From NCBI GenBank assembly GCA_018263405.1, contig JAANXG010000127.1, forward strand, positions 1 through 9,834: a stretch of DNA of 9,834 bases, read 5' to 3'. Below the pieces are notes generated by a model. It saw only the letters and a list, made by a program, of their open reading frames with translations. It ran no database searches and was not told where the DNA came from. Source of the stretch: Gammaproteobacteria bacterium (GTDB lineage Bacteria > Pseudomonadota > Gammaproteobacteria > Arenicellales > JAANXG01). The position numbers were made by a program, and so were the translations under genes. Shown here piece after piece: positions 1-6,016 of this stretch; the stretch's first letter is position 1; each line of letters begins with the position of its first letter.

Positions 1-32
1 CTAAGGATGCAATACCTCCCTGTACGCTCTGG

Positions 33-52
33 CGAAAGCCTCCGTGCTTTCG
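33..52. other. Small perfect hairpin in the left-edge non-coding region
   Basis: Seen directly: CGAAAGC (33-39) and GCTTTCG (46-52) are exact reverse complements around a 6-nt loop. No run of T follows on either strand, so it does not look like an intrinsic terminator. The whole stretch 1-182 holds no convincing gene. A minus-strand frame is open from 123 down to a TAG at 1-3, but it is only about 40 codons and has no good start. The AT-rich part at about 150-170 could hold the arfB promoter, but no clear -35/-10 pair stands out. Confidence 0.4.
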
Positions 53-182
53 ACAGCCCTGAAAGACAACCCTACCCCCACATTCTTGCACGGGGTTATT
101 GAGAACTTACTTTCGATGACCGATTATTTGGGAGCGTTTTGGAGTTCTGTCTTTTATTACATTATTTTGCCGTATTCGGAGC

Positions 183-608
183 ATGAATCCATCAGATCTG
201 AAGATTTCCCAGCGGGTGCGGATTCCGCTCTCGGAAATCGATATCAAGGGGATGCGCGCCCGGGGCCCGGGCGGCCAGCACGTCGATAAAACGGCGACGG
301 CTGTGCAGCTTCGGTTCGATATCGCAAACTCTTCTTTACCTGAGTCCTATAAGAATCGCCTGCTTGCCCGCCGCGATCGGCGCATCAGTCATGAAGGTGT
401 CGTGGTAATCAAGGCGCAGAGCTCTCGGAGCCGAAAGAAAAACCGCGAAACGGCGTTGGAAAGACTGCGCGTCCTGGTTCAGGCAGCCGGACGGGCCCGC
501 AAGAAACGCATACCCACAAAACCCAGTCGCCGCGCGAAAGGAAAACGAGTGGACGAAAAAACCAGGCGCGGTCGTATTAAGGCCTTGCGCAGGGACATCG
601 AACCATAG
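183..608 (+). CDS. arfB: Peptidyl-tRNA hydrolase ArfB (ribosome rescue factor)
   Basis: ArfB (YaeJ) enters the empty A site of ribosomes stalled on truncated mRNA and hydrolyses the peptidyl-tRNA, releasing the nascent chain. The 141-residue product has the catalytic GGQ at residues 30-32 inside RGPGGQHVDKTATAVQLRF, the signature of release-factor domain 3-like proteins. Length matches E. coli ArfB (140 aa), which separates it from full-length RF1/RF2. A very basic tail (about residues 104-137, rich in Arg and Lys) corresponds to the C-terminal extension that sits in the mRNA channel in ArfB. The ATG at 183 is preceded by GGAG at 178-181 with only one base between, an unusually short spacing, so translation may be weak or partly SD-independent. 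No earlier in-frame ATG exists nearby. It is a single gene, convergent with the DAHP synthase downstream (30-bp gap). ArfB is known as a rescue pathway alternative to tmRNA; tmRNA is not in this window. Confidence 0.94.
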   Translation: MNPSDLKISQRVRIPLSEIDIKGMRARGPGGQHVDKTATAVQLRFDIANSSLPESYKNRLLARRDRRISHEGVVVIKAQSSRSRKKNRETALERLRVLVQAAGRARKKRIPTKPSRRAKGKRVDEKTRRGRIKALRRDIEP

Positions 609-638
609 GTTTGTGCATCAACAGGGTACGCGGCTCGG

Positions 639-1700
639 TCAAACCTGTAGATGTTCGGCTGCATCGGTCAATAGATGTTCGGTTTTTTCCCAACCGATGC
701 AGGCGTCGGTGATGGATACACCATAGCGAAGGTCCTCGGGATCCCCGCCGAGTGCCTGGTTGCCCTCCTCGATATTGGATTCGAGCATGACGCCGATCAG
801 GTCATGGTTACCATCGGCCTTTTGCTCCACCACCGAATTCCAGACTACTTCCTGGCGCTCGTACTTCTTACCCGAATTGGCGTGACTGCAGTCCACCATC
901 ACACCGGGCGACACTCCTGCCGCCTTCAGCGCTTCAACCGCCTCGGCGACATTGCCCGGATCGTAGTTTGGTTTGTCCCGGCCTCCGCGCAGAATCACGT
1001 GACCCCAGGGATTACCAGTGGTGCGCACCAAGGAGGTACGGCCGCTACCGTCAATGCCGAGAAACGCATGCGGTTCCCGCGCCGAGTGCATCGCGTTAAT
1101 GGCAACTTCCAATGAACCTGTCGTGGAATTCTTATAGCCAACGGTCATGGAGAGGCCGCTGGCTATTTGGCGGTGCGTCTGGCTTTCCGTTGTGCGCGCA
1201 CCAATAGCCGCCCAATCCAGAGCGTCGTCGATGTATTGGGGCGTAATCGGATCGAGTATTTCCGTCGCGGTCGGCAAGCCCATGCCGGCGACATCGATCA
1301 ACAGTTTGCGCGCCCGTCGCAAGCCGGTTTCCATATCGAAAGAGCCGTCAAGGTGCGGATCATTAATCAAGCCCTTCCACCCGATAGTGGTACGAGGCTT
1401 CTCAAAGTAGGTTCGCATCACGATGTACAACGAATCATTCAGCTTCTCACGCAATAACGCCAAACGCTCCGCATAGTCCAGGGCGGCCCCGGTATCGTGT
1501 ATCGAACACGGGCCCACCACCACCAACAAACGCCGGTCACGGCCTTCCAGAATCGCGGGAATCGTCGCCCTGCTTTCAACAATCGTGCGTCCCGCGGATT
1601 CAGTGAGCGGAAGTTCCGATCTCAGACTGTCGGGCGGCACCAAAGGCGTCAGTGACTCGACGTGTACGTCCCGGGTTTGGGCCTGTTCGATTGCGGACAT
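639..1700 (-). CDS. aroF: 3-deoxy-7-phosphoheptulonate synthase, class I, AroF-like
   Basis: Cytoplasmic first enzyme of the shikimate pathway: phosphoenolpyruvate + erythrose-4-phosphate give DAHP and phosphate. The 353-residue product matches the usual 350-356 aa. Metal ligands are present: Cys65 (GPCSIHD), His273 (CSHAN), Glu307 (MLESN) and Asp332 (ITDAC). Substrate-site residues are Arg96, the EKPR block (100-103), Arg169 (GARTTES), Lys190 and Arg238 (ILRGG). Phrases such as SLYIVMR, ASGLSM, SLEVAINAM, VDCSHAN and ESNIEEGNQ follow E. coli AroF (Tyr-inhibited) rather than AroG, so Tyr feedback is inferred. Odd point: after Lys190 the family's KNGTDG reads KNSTTG. A GTG at 1712 could start the frame, but the ATG at 1700 has AGGTG nine bases upstream, so I prefer it. 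A second, more AroG-like synthase lies at 3986-5056. The functional assignment is sure; the symbol and feedback type are less so. Confidence 0.95.
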   Translation of the reverse strand: MSAIEQAQTRDVHVESLTPLVPPDSLRSELPLTESAGRTIVESRATIPAILEGRDRRLLVVVGPCSIHDTGAALDYAERLALLREKLNDSLYIVMRTYFEKPRTTIGWKGLINDPHLDGSFDMETGLRRARKLLIDVAGMGLPTATEILDPITPQYIDDALDWAAIGARTTESQTHRQIASGLSMTVGYKNSTTGSLEVAINAMHSAREPHAFLGIDGSGRTSLVRTTGNPWGHVILRGGRDKPNYDPGNVAEAVEALKAAGVSPGVMVDCSHANSGKKYERQEVVWNSVVEQKADGNHDLIGVMLESNIEEGNQALGGDPEDLRYGVSITDACIGWEKTEHLLTDAAEHLQV

Positions 1701-1709
1701 GTTGTTTCG

Positions 1710-1714
1710 CACCT
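1710..1714 (-). promoter_or_regulatory. Shine-Dalgarno site choosing the AroF-like start
   Basis: On the minus strand AGGTG lies nine bases before the ATG at 1700. The upstream GTG at 1712 overlaps this site and has no purine-rich site of its own, so the ATG is the likelier start. Confidence 0.55.
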
Positions 1715-1882
1715 GGCGCCTGAATCAAGAGGCTCGCATCACAAATCATTTAAACTATGGATAGGGAGGTATTCACACCGTCACCGAGTGTACCACGTGC
1801 TGAATTTTAGCTTGCCACCGCGTCAGGTCATCTGGAACAATAGCCGGCTACTATCACTGCGAGCTTCAGCCTTTTTCCCGTT

Positions 1883-2569
1883 TTGAAACTGCCCAATATT
1901 TTTCGAGCGATAATTGTATGCACCGCGTTAGCCGGCGTTGTGCAGGCGGGGACCCGGTACGTCACGGACGAACTCACTATCACGCTGCGCAGCGGACAGG
2001 ATTCCAGCCACCGCGTCGTGAAGACGCTGCCATCGGGAACGCCGGTGGAAGTTCTGAGTGAAAACAAGGAAACGGGGTATTCCCAAGTGAAGGCTCCGGA
2101 CGGTGCAGTGGGTTATTCGCTCACACGATATTTGATCAGCAAGCCGCCCGCCCAGGTTCGGGTTGTAGAATTGGAAAAAGATCTCGAACGATTGAAGTCG
2201 AAACCGGACGATAGGCAAAAAAAGCTGGCTGAACTTCAAGGCAAGTACCAGACCCTCAGGCTTAAATACGATTCGCTGGAATTTAAAAACGTTCAGCTTT
2301 CCCAGCGCATGGGTGCGATTAACGAGAATGCGGTAAATGTCGTAGCGCTAATGGACGAACGGGACACAGCCCAGCTGCGGGCCAATCGACTTGCTGCCGA
2401 AGTGGATGAGTTGCGGGTCGAGAACACGGGGCTTGAAAACCATTCGGATAAAAAATGGTTCATGGCGGGAGCCGGAGTGCTGGTCCTGGGTGTACTAATC
2501 GGTATTATAGTGCCGAAAATAAGCGTCCGCCGTCGCAGTGGTTGGGGTTCGAGCGATTTTTCCCTCTAA
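1883..2569 (+). CDS. Secreted SH3-domain protein with coiled coil and C-terminal membrane anchor (YgiM type)
   Basis: The 228-residue product has four parts. A signal peptide (1-22) has a likely cut after VQA. A bacterial SH3 domain (about 27-86) shows the family pattern LRSG...VKTLPSGTPVEVL...GYSLTRYL. A long charged coiled coil (about 92-188) follows. One hydrophobic segment (about 192-211) is followed by the basic KISVRRR, which should leave the C-terminus in the cytoplasm and the SH3 domain in the periplasm. This is the architecture of the TIGR04211 SH3 domain protein family (E. coli YgiM), which has no firm function; a peptidoglycan or envelope role is a guess from SH3b domains elsewhere. 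TTG at 1883 is the only standard start codon between the in-frame stop at 1841 and the signal peptide, and no Shine-Dalgarno site precedes it. A TACTAT box at 1849-1854 could be a -10, giving a short leader. The gene stands alone, divergent from the first DAHP synthase and convergent with sat. Confidence 0.88.
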   Translation: MKLPNIFRAIIVCTALAGVVQAGTRYVTDELTITLRSGQDSSHRVVKTLPSGTPVEVLSENKETGYSQVKAPDGAVGYSLTRYLISKPPAQVRVVELEKDLERLKSKPDDRQKKLAELQGKYQTLRLKYDSLEFKNVQLSQRMGAINENAVNVVALMDERDTAQLRANRLAAEVDELRVENTGLENHSDKKWFMAGAGVLVLGVLIGIIVPKISVRRRSGWGSSDFSL

Positions 2570-2705
2570 CAGCCTTTAAGCGCTCTCCCGATCCGCCTTC
2601 GAATTGGTCACTGTCGCTCTACCGGCAGGCTCTCTCATCCAACAAGTCTCAAGTTGCTCATCGTGCGGGGATGGTGCTCCTATGCAATATCAGTGACGGG
2701 GTACA

Positions 2706-3899
2706 CTAGTTCTTTGGCAGGGATTGGTAGTAGTCCATCAGGATCCGAGCGACTTCCGGCCGGGAAAATTCCTCCGGCGGCGCGATGCCGGAGCCCAATA
2801 ACTCCCGGACCCTGGTTCCCGATAGAAGCACAAAATCCTCAACGCTATGATCCGGAGCATCGCGCATCATTACGACCCGGTTGAGCTTCTTGGAGTAAGC
2901 GGTGTGGTCTGCACTATAGATTTCAATTTCCAGGGCATCCGAAGGCACTTCGCGGGTGAATATTTCCTGGGCGTCAAAAGGGCCATAGTAAGCGCCGACG
3001 CCTGCGTGATCCCTGCCCACAATTAAATGGGTAGCGCCCATGTTCTGCCGGAAAATCGCGTGCAAAACCGCTTCGCGTGGACCGGCATAGAGCATGTCGA
3101 ATCCGTATCCCGTGATCATAACGCTGTTCACGGGGAAATAAAGCTCCGCCATTTTGCGGATCGCCGCGTCCCGCACCGATGCGGGAATATCCCCCGATTT
3201 TAGTTTGCCAAGCAGCATGTGGACCACGCAACCGTCGGCGCCGACCTCTTCCATCGCCATTTTGCACAGCTCCTCGTGTGCACGGTGCATGGGATTACGT
3301 GTTTGAAACGCCACGACCGTGTTCCAGCCCCGATCGCCGATTTCATCCCGGATCTCGACCGCCGTGCGAAAGGTTTCCGGAAATTCGGTTTTAAAGTAAC
3401 TAAAGTTCACGACTCGAAGCGGGCCCGAAACGATAAACCGGCCTGATTCCAGAAACGTCTTCACACCCGGGTGCGCCGGATCCCGCGTGCCGTAGACCCT
3501 TTGGGCTATATGTTCCGCTTCCCGCGCTTCCAACGTTTCAATGGCATCGACATGCATCGTGGCCAGTACGGGTTGGCCTTCGACGTTGGGATCCCGTAGG
3601 GCAATCCGGGAGTCCGTGGCGATACCCGACACATCCGGAACCAGATTCAGGATCGGTACGGGCCAGAACAATCCGTCGGTGGTACGCATCGTGTCACAAA
3701 CCGCCATCGCATTCGCCTTGTTCATATATCCGGCAAGCGGGTTGAAGTACCCAGCCCCCAGCATGACCGCGTTGGCGGCGGCTCCCGAGTTCAACAGCAG
3801 CGAAGGCAGCTGTTCCGCTTCACGGACCAGATCCGATCGTTCCGGTTCTGCGGACACAAATAGAGGGTTCAGTTTCTCGGAGCCGTGGGGCCTGATCAT
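2706..3899 (-). CDS. sat: Sulfate adenylyltransferase (ATP sulfurylase), Sat type
   Basis: Interconverts ATP + sulfate with adenylylsulfate (APS) + pyrophosphate in the cytoplasm. The 397-residue protein is full length for the homo-oligomeric Sat family, which is unrelated to CysD/CysN. The nucleotide/sulfate site is intact: QTRNPMHRAH at 199-208 (the QxRNPxHxxH motif) and GRDHAGVG at 295-302. The late segment DHTAYSKKLN lacks the zinc-binding cysteines of archaeal-type Sat. From memory it closely resembles Sat of Allochromatium vinosum and sulfur-oxidising symbionts, where it works in reverse, making ATP from APS and pyrophosphate during sulfide oxidation. No aprAB, APS kinase or cys genes are in the window, so the in vivo direction (energy-yielding or assimilatory) cannot be decided. 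The ATG at 3899 has AGGAGA five bases upstream; a TTG at 3917 could extend the frame by six residues but is less likely. It lies 86 bp downstream of the AroG-like gene on the same strand. Confidence 0.95.
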   Translation of the reverse strand: MIRPHGSEKLNPLFVSAEPERSDLVREAEQLPSLLLNSGAAANAVMLGAGYFNPLAGYMNKANAMAVCDTMRTTDGLFWPVPILNLVPDVSGIATDSRIALRDPNVEGQPVLATMHVDAIETLEAREAEHIAQRVYGTRDPAHPGVKTFLESGRFIVSGPLRVVNFSYFKTEFPETFRTAVEIRDEIGDRGWNTVVAFQTRNPMHRAHEELCKMAMEEVGADGCVVHMLLGKLKSGDIPASVRDAAIRKMAELYFPVNSVMITGYGFDMLYAGPREAVLHAIFRQNMGATHLIVGRDHAGVGAYYGPFDAQEIFTREVPSDALEIEIYSADHTAYSKKLNRVVMMRDAPDHSVEDFVLLSGTRVRELLGSGIAPPEEFSRPEVARILMDYYQSLPKN

Positions 3900-3904
3900 G
3901 CGTC

Positions 3905-3910
3905 TCTCCT
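3905..3910 (-). promoter_or_regulatory. Strong Shine-Dalgarno site of sat
   Basis: On the minus strand AGGAGA ends five bases before the ATG at 3899. It lies inside the frame of the alternative TTG start at 3917 and so settles the start in favour of the ATG. Confidence 0.7.
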
Positions 3911-3940
3911 GAATCAAATAAATAAAATCGTCCCCGGGGC

Positions 3941-3963
3941 CGGCCGTCGTCGGCCGTCGACGA
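3941..3963 (-). other. Two mutually exclusive hairpins in the aroG-like/sat gap
   Basis: Hairpin A pairs CGGCCG (3941-3946) with CGGCCG (3951-3956) across a 4-nt loop. Hairpin B pairs the segments 3947-3952 and 3958-3963 across a 5-nt loop. They share bases 3947-3956 and cannot form together. In the minus-strand transcript they lie after the DAHP synthase stop and before the sat ribosome site. They are followed by a CCCCGGGG palindrome (3932-3939) and an AT-rich stretch (about 3913-3928) that is too broken for a classic terminator U-tract. A weak terminator or a leader structure is possible; function is inferred only. Confidence 0.35.
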
Positions 3964-3985
3964 GTACAGAACGTTTTGGGATGTG

Positions 3986-5056
3986 CTACGCGGCAGCTTG
4001 CCGGGCGCGGCGATTTTTAGCGGATTCGGCGAGCCGTTCCAATAGCTCGGCGGTATCGTCCCACCCCATACATGCATCGGTAATACTCCGGCCATAAGCG
4101 AGGTTCCGCCCCGGCATCACATCCTGCCGGCCCTCGACCAGGTGGCTTTCAATCATCACACCCATAACACGGTTCTCGCCGTCCGCCAGTTGCCGTATCA
4201 CATTCGCTCCCACCTCGGCCTGTTTCCGCGGTTGCTTTCGGCTGTTGGCGTGGCTGAAATCGATCATAATCCTCCTCGAACCGAGTCCCGAATGCTCGAG
4301 TGCTTGGGCAGCCGACTGTACACTGGCGGCATCGTAATTGGGTTGCGTGCCGCCGCGAAGAATTATATGACAGTCCTTGTTGCCGGCCGTGGAAAAAATC
4401 GCCGCCCGTCCCTCCTTGGTGACAGATAAAAAATGGTGCGGGTAACTCGCCGCATTGACGGCATCGACGGCGATCGCCAGGTTGCCGTCCGTACCGTTTT
4501 TGAAACCCACCGGGCACGATAAACCGGACGCCAATTGGCGGTGGCCCTGACTTTCAGTCGTTCGTGCCCCGATAGCCCCCCAACTGACAAGATCGGCAAT
4601 ATATTGAGGCGATATCAAATCGAGATACTCCGTCCCCGCGGGCAAACCCATCTCGTTGACTTCGATCAGGAATTCCCGCGCAAGGACCAGTCCTTTGTTG
4701 ATATGAAAAGATTCATCGAGATCCGGATCATTTATCAGGCCCTTCCATCCGATAGTCGTTCGTGGCTTTTCAAAATACACTCGCATCAGGATTTCGAGAT
4801 CCGATCGAAGCTGAATCCGCAGTTCCTTCAGGCGCGTCGCGAATTCCACCGCCGCCTTCACATCGTGAATCGAGCAAGGTCCCACTATCGCCAGGAGCCG
4901 GTCGTCTTCGCCGCTTAAGATCCGGTGAATCGCCAAACGAGAGTCGTGGACGACCTCCGATACTGTATCGGCGACGGGAAATTGCTCAACGATCTGGGCC
5001 GGGGAAACCAGTTCCTTGGTTTCCACAATACGCAGGTCGTCGGTGTTATATCTCAT
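3986..5056 (-). CDS. aroG: 3-deoxy-7-phosphoheptulonate synthase, class I, AroG-like
   Basis: Second DAHP synthase of the window, catalysing the same first shikimate-pathway step. The 356-residue protein starts MRYNTDDLRI, nearly as E. coli AroG does. Catalytic residues are complete: Cys61, Arg92, Lys97/Arg99 (EKPR), Arg165, Lys186 in an intact GFKNGTDG loop, Arg234, His269, Glu303 and Asp327. Residues of the phenylalanine pocket of E. coli AroG are kept at the same numbers (Asp6, Asp7, Ile10, Pro150, Gln151, Ser180, Phe209, Ser211), so Phe feedback inhibition is a reasonable inference. The C-terminus is about a dozen residues longer and basic (NRRARQAAA). It shares EKPRTTIGWKGLINDP and AIGARTTESQ with the synthase at 639-1700 but is clearly diverged, so the pair is not a recent duplication. 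A TATAAT box lies 51 bp upstream in the gap after the thioredoxin-like gene. The ATG has no clear Shine-Dalgarno site. Confidence 0.95.
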   Translation of the reverse strand: MRYNTDDLRIVETKELVSPAQIVEQFPVADTVSEVVHDSRLAIHRILSGEDDRLLAIVGPCSIHDVKAAVEFATRLKELRIQLRSDLEILMRVYFEKPRTTIGWKGLINDPDLDESFHINKGLVLAREFLIEVNEMGLPAGTEYLDLISPQYIADLVSWGAIGARTTESQGHRQLASGLSCPVGFKNGTDGNLAIAVDAVNAASYPHHFLSVTKEGRAAIFSTAGNKDCHIILRGGTQPNYDAASVQSAAQALEHSGLGSRRIMIDFSHANSRKQPRKQAEVGANVIRQLADGENRVMGVMIESHLVEGRQDVMPGRNLAYGRSITDACMGWDDTAELLERLAESAKNRRARQAAA

Positions 5057-5079
5057 CCGGGTTTCGGGTCAGGCCGAGG

Positions 5080-5112
5080 CGGCACGGCAGAATCCGTGGC
5101 CGCGCTATTATA
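5080..5112 (-). promoter_or_regulatory. Candidate promoter (-10 box) and leader hairpin before the AroG-like gene
   Basis: On the minus strand a perfect TATAAT lies at 5112-5107, just past the stop of the thioredoxin-like gene. No good -35 sits 16-18 bp upstream, so it may depend on an activator. Transcription would start near 5100. The leader could fold a hairpin between 5094-5102 and 5080-5087 (CACGG with CCGTG plus CGG with CCG, one bulged base). This suggests that the DAHP synthase has its own promoter in addition to any read-through. Confidence 0.35.
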
Positions 5113-5119
5113 CGAGGTT

Positions 5120-5683
5120 TCAAGCCGTTTCCGATAGCAGCATTCGAATCCGGGACTCGAGCGTCTCGGCTTTTTCGTGCCCGGAACGAATTTCCCCGAT
5201 AACCTCTTGTCGAATACGCCCGGATTTATCGATCAGGTAAAAAGTGGGCCAATAGCGATTATTCATCGCATTCCAATACGAGAAATCATTGTCCACCATG
5301 ACCGGGTGGTTGAGGTCGAACTCAGCGACGTGCTCCCGGACTCGTGCCCGATCCATCTCGTGTTTGAACTCCGGGGTATGCACACCGATGACGACGAGAG
5401 CATCGTCGGCAAAACGCGACTCAATTTTCTTGACCCAAGGAAAGGACCGTTTGCAGTTCCAGCACCCATAAGTCCAGAAATCGACGAGTACAACCCGACC
5501 TTCAAGATCGGAGAGTTTCAGCGGTTTGGAATTGATCCAGTCGATTTCTCCACCGTGCGTGAATTCCGGCGCCGGCCGGGGTGCTTTCGGCCGTTCCGCT
5601 CCAAGAACCCAGGGACGCGCAGACACGACCCAAAGCACGGCCGCTACGGCGGCAACCCACAATAGTGCACGAAACGATCTCAC
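5120..5683 (-). CDS. Membrane-anchored thioredoxin-like protein, DipZ C-terminal-domain type
   Basis: Predicted thiol-disulfide oxidoreductase of the cell envelope. From the GTG at 5683 the product has 187 residues: a short basic N-terminus, one membrane segment (about 7-22), a Pro/Ala-rich linker, and a TlpA/redoxin fold. The active site is WTYGCWNCKRSFP with Cys74 and Cys77, and the cis-proline is Pro146 in RYWPTFYLID. The block VVIGVHTPEF and the DNDFSYWNAMNNRYWP region match, from memory, the periplasmic C-terminal domain of DipZ-type proteins. The usual CcdA-like multi-span membrane half is absent here, so electrons must come from another partner. The start is uncertain: the frame stays open upstream to 6136 and an ATG at 5776 would give 218 residues, but a TTGCCC-18-TAGAAT promoter candidate (5755-5784) overlaps that ATG and favours the GTG. 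Neither start has a good ribosome site. It is divergent from a cytochrome c gene, which supports a redox or cytochrome-maturation role. Confidence 0.85.
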   Translation of the reverse strand: MRSFRALLWVAAVAAVLWVVSARPWVLGAERPKAPRPAPEFTHGGEIDWINSKPLKLSDLEGRVVLVDFWTYGCWNCKRSFPWVKKIESRFADDALVVIGVHTPEFKHEMDRARVREHVAEFDLNHPVMVDNDFSYWNAMNNRYWPTFYLIDKSGRIRQEVIGEIRSGHEKAETLESRIRMLLSETA

Positions 5684-5754
5684 GGCAGTAATGGTTTGAC
5701 GAGGATTCCCTCGGCCCCCTTTTAGCGTTTTTTGATGATGATTGGCATCCCGAC

Positions 5755-5784
5755 ATTCTACCGGTGGCACACGCATTCGGGCAA
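5755..5784 (-). promoter_or_regulatory. Candidate sigma-70-type promoter of the thioredoxin-like gene
   Basis: On the minus strand TTGCCC (5784-5779) and TAGAAT (5760-5755) are 18 bp apart. Transcription would begin near 5748 and give a leader of about 65 nt to the GTG at 5683. The match is 4/6 for the -35 and 5/6 for the -10. It overlaps the ATG at 5776, which argues against that longer start. Confidence 0.35.
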
Positions 5785-5858
5785 TAAGGGCTCGCGAATC
5801 AATGACGAATATAGTCTGTGCGTGCCACGGGTCGCGAGCGCCGCCCTCGACCCCTCGG

Positions 5859-5891
5859 AACCCGGTCTGCTCAAAAGCAGAAATGCGGGTT
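5859..5891. repeat. Two-part inverted repeat in the divergent region
   Basis: AACCCG (5859-5864) pairs with CGGGTT (5886-5891). Inside it TCTGCT (5866-5871) pairs exactly with AGCAGA (5876-5881) around the loop CAAA. The internal loop is 1 nt on one side and 4 nt on the other. It could be an operator, an RNA hairpin, or a remnant repeat. No poly-T follows. Confidence 0.45.
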
Positions 5892-5933
5892 TGGGCTTGC
5901 GCCTGTCGTTTGAACTCCTTACAGTGCGCCCCT

Positions 5934-5963
5934 TTGGAACTCCAGGGAAGTTTCGAATAGAAA
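5934..5963 (+). promoter_or_regulatory. Weak candidate promoter of the cytochrome c gene
   Basis: TTGGAA (5934-5939) and TAGAAA (5958-5963) are 18 bp apart, each matching four of six consensus bases. The predicted start near 5970 leaves about 45 nt to the ATG at 6017. The -35 lies inside the second copy of the TTTG(G)AACTCC direct repeat. Confidence 0.25.
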
Positions 5964-6016
5964 ATCCATCCACGAAACGAACCCAAGAAATGAACAACTT
6001 TCAGGAAACCGGTCGC

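Larger units (their letters stand above)
5684..6016. other. 333-bp divergent regulatory region rich in inverted repeats
   Basis: No convincing gene is seen between the thioredoxin-like gene and the cytochrome gene. Reading frames from both neighbours run open into it, but the extensions do not look like protein families and both would destroy good N-terminal hydrophobic segments. It holds an 8-bp inverted repeat GCTCGCGA/TCGCGAGC (5790-5797 and 5832-5839), a two-part hairpin at 5859-5891, and imperfect direct copies TTTGAACTCC (5909-5918) and TTTGGAACTCC (5933-5943). Promoter candidates face both ways. Confidence 0.5.

Noticed and set aside
44..289. Plus-strand frame of 81 codons overlapping the arfB start
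   Set aside because: Its second half is arfB read in another frame, and the first half has no family-like pattern or ribosome site.
648..702. 11-bp direct repeat TAGATGTTCGG (648-658, 672-682) and inverted repeat CTGCATCGGT/ACCGATGCAG (659-668, 693-702)
   Set aside because: Both lie in the coding end of the DAHP synthase and encode EHL twice and conserved family residues; there is no terminator-like T-run, so coding constraint or chance is enough.
675..1115. Plus-strand open frame inside the first DAHP synthase
   Set aside because: It is antisense to a confidently identified enzyme; the long opening follows from the codon use of that gene.
2570..2705. Possible terminator between the SH3 gene and sat, including GTCACTG (2607-2613) and CAGTGAC (2691-2697)
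   Set aside because: The arms are 77 bp apart and no T-run follows; no compact hairpin of a terminator kind was found in this 136-bp gap.
5732..6016. Upstream extension of the cytochrome frame to 296 residues
   Set aside because: It would place the signal peptide about 95 residues inside the protein; the ATG at 6017 has a ribosome site and a normal export signal.
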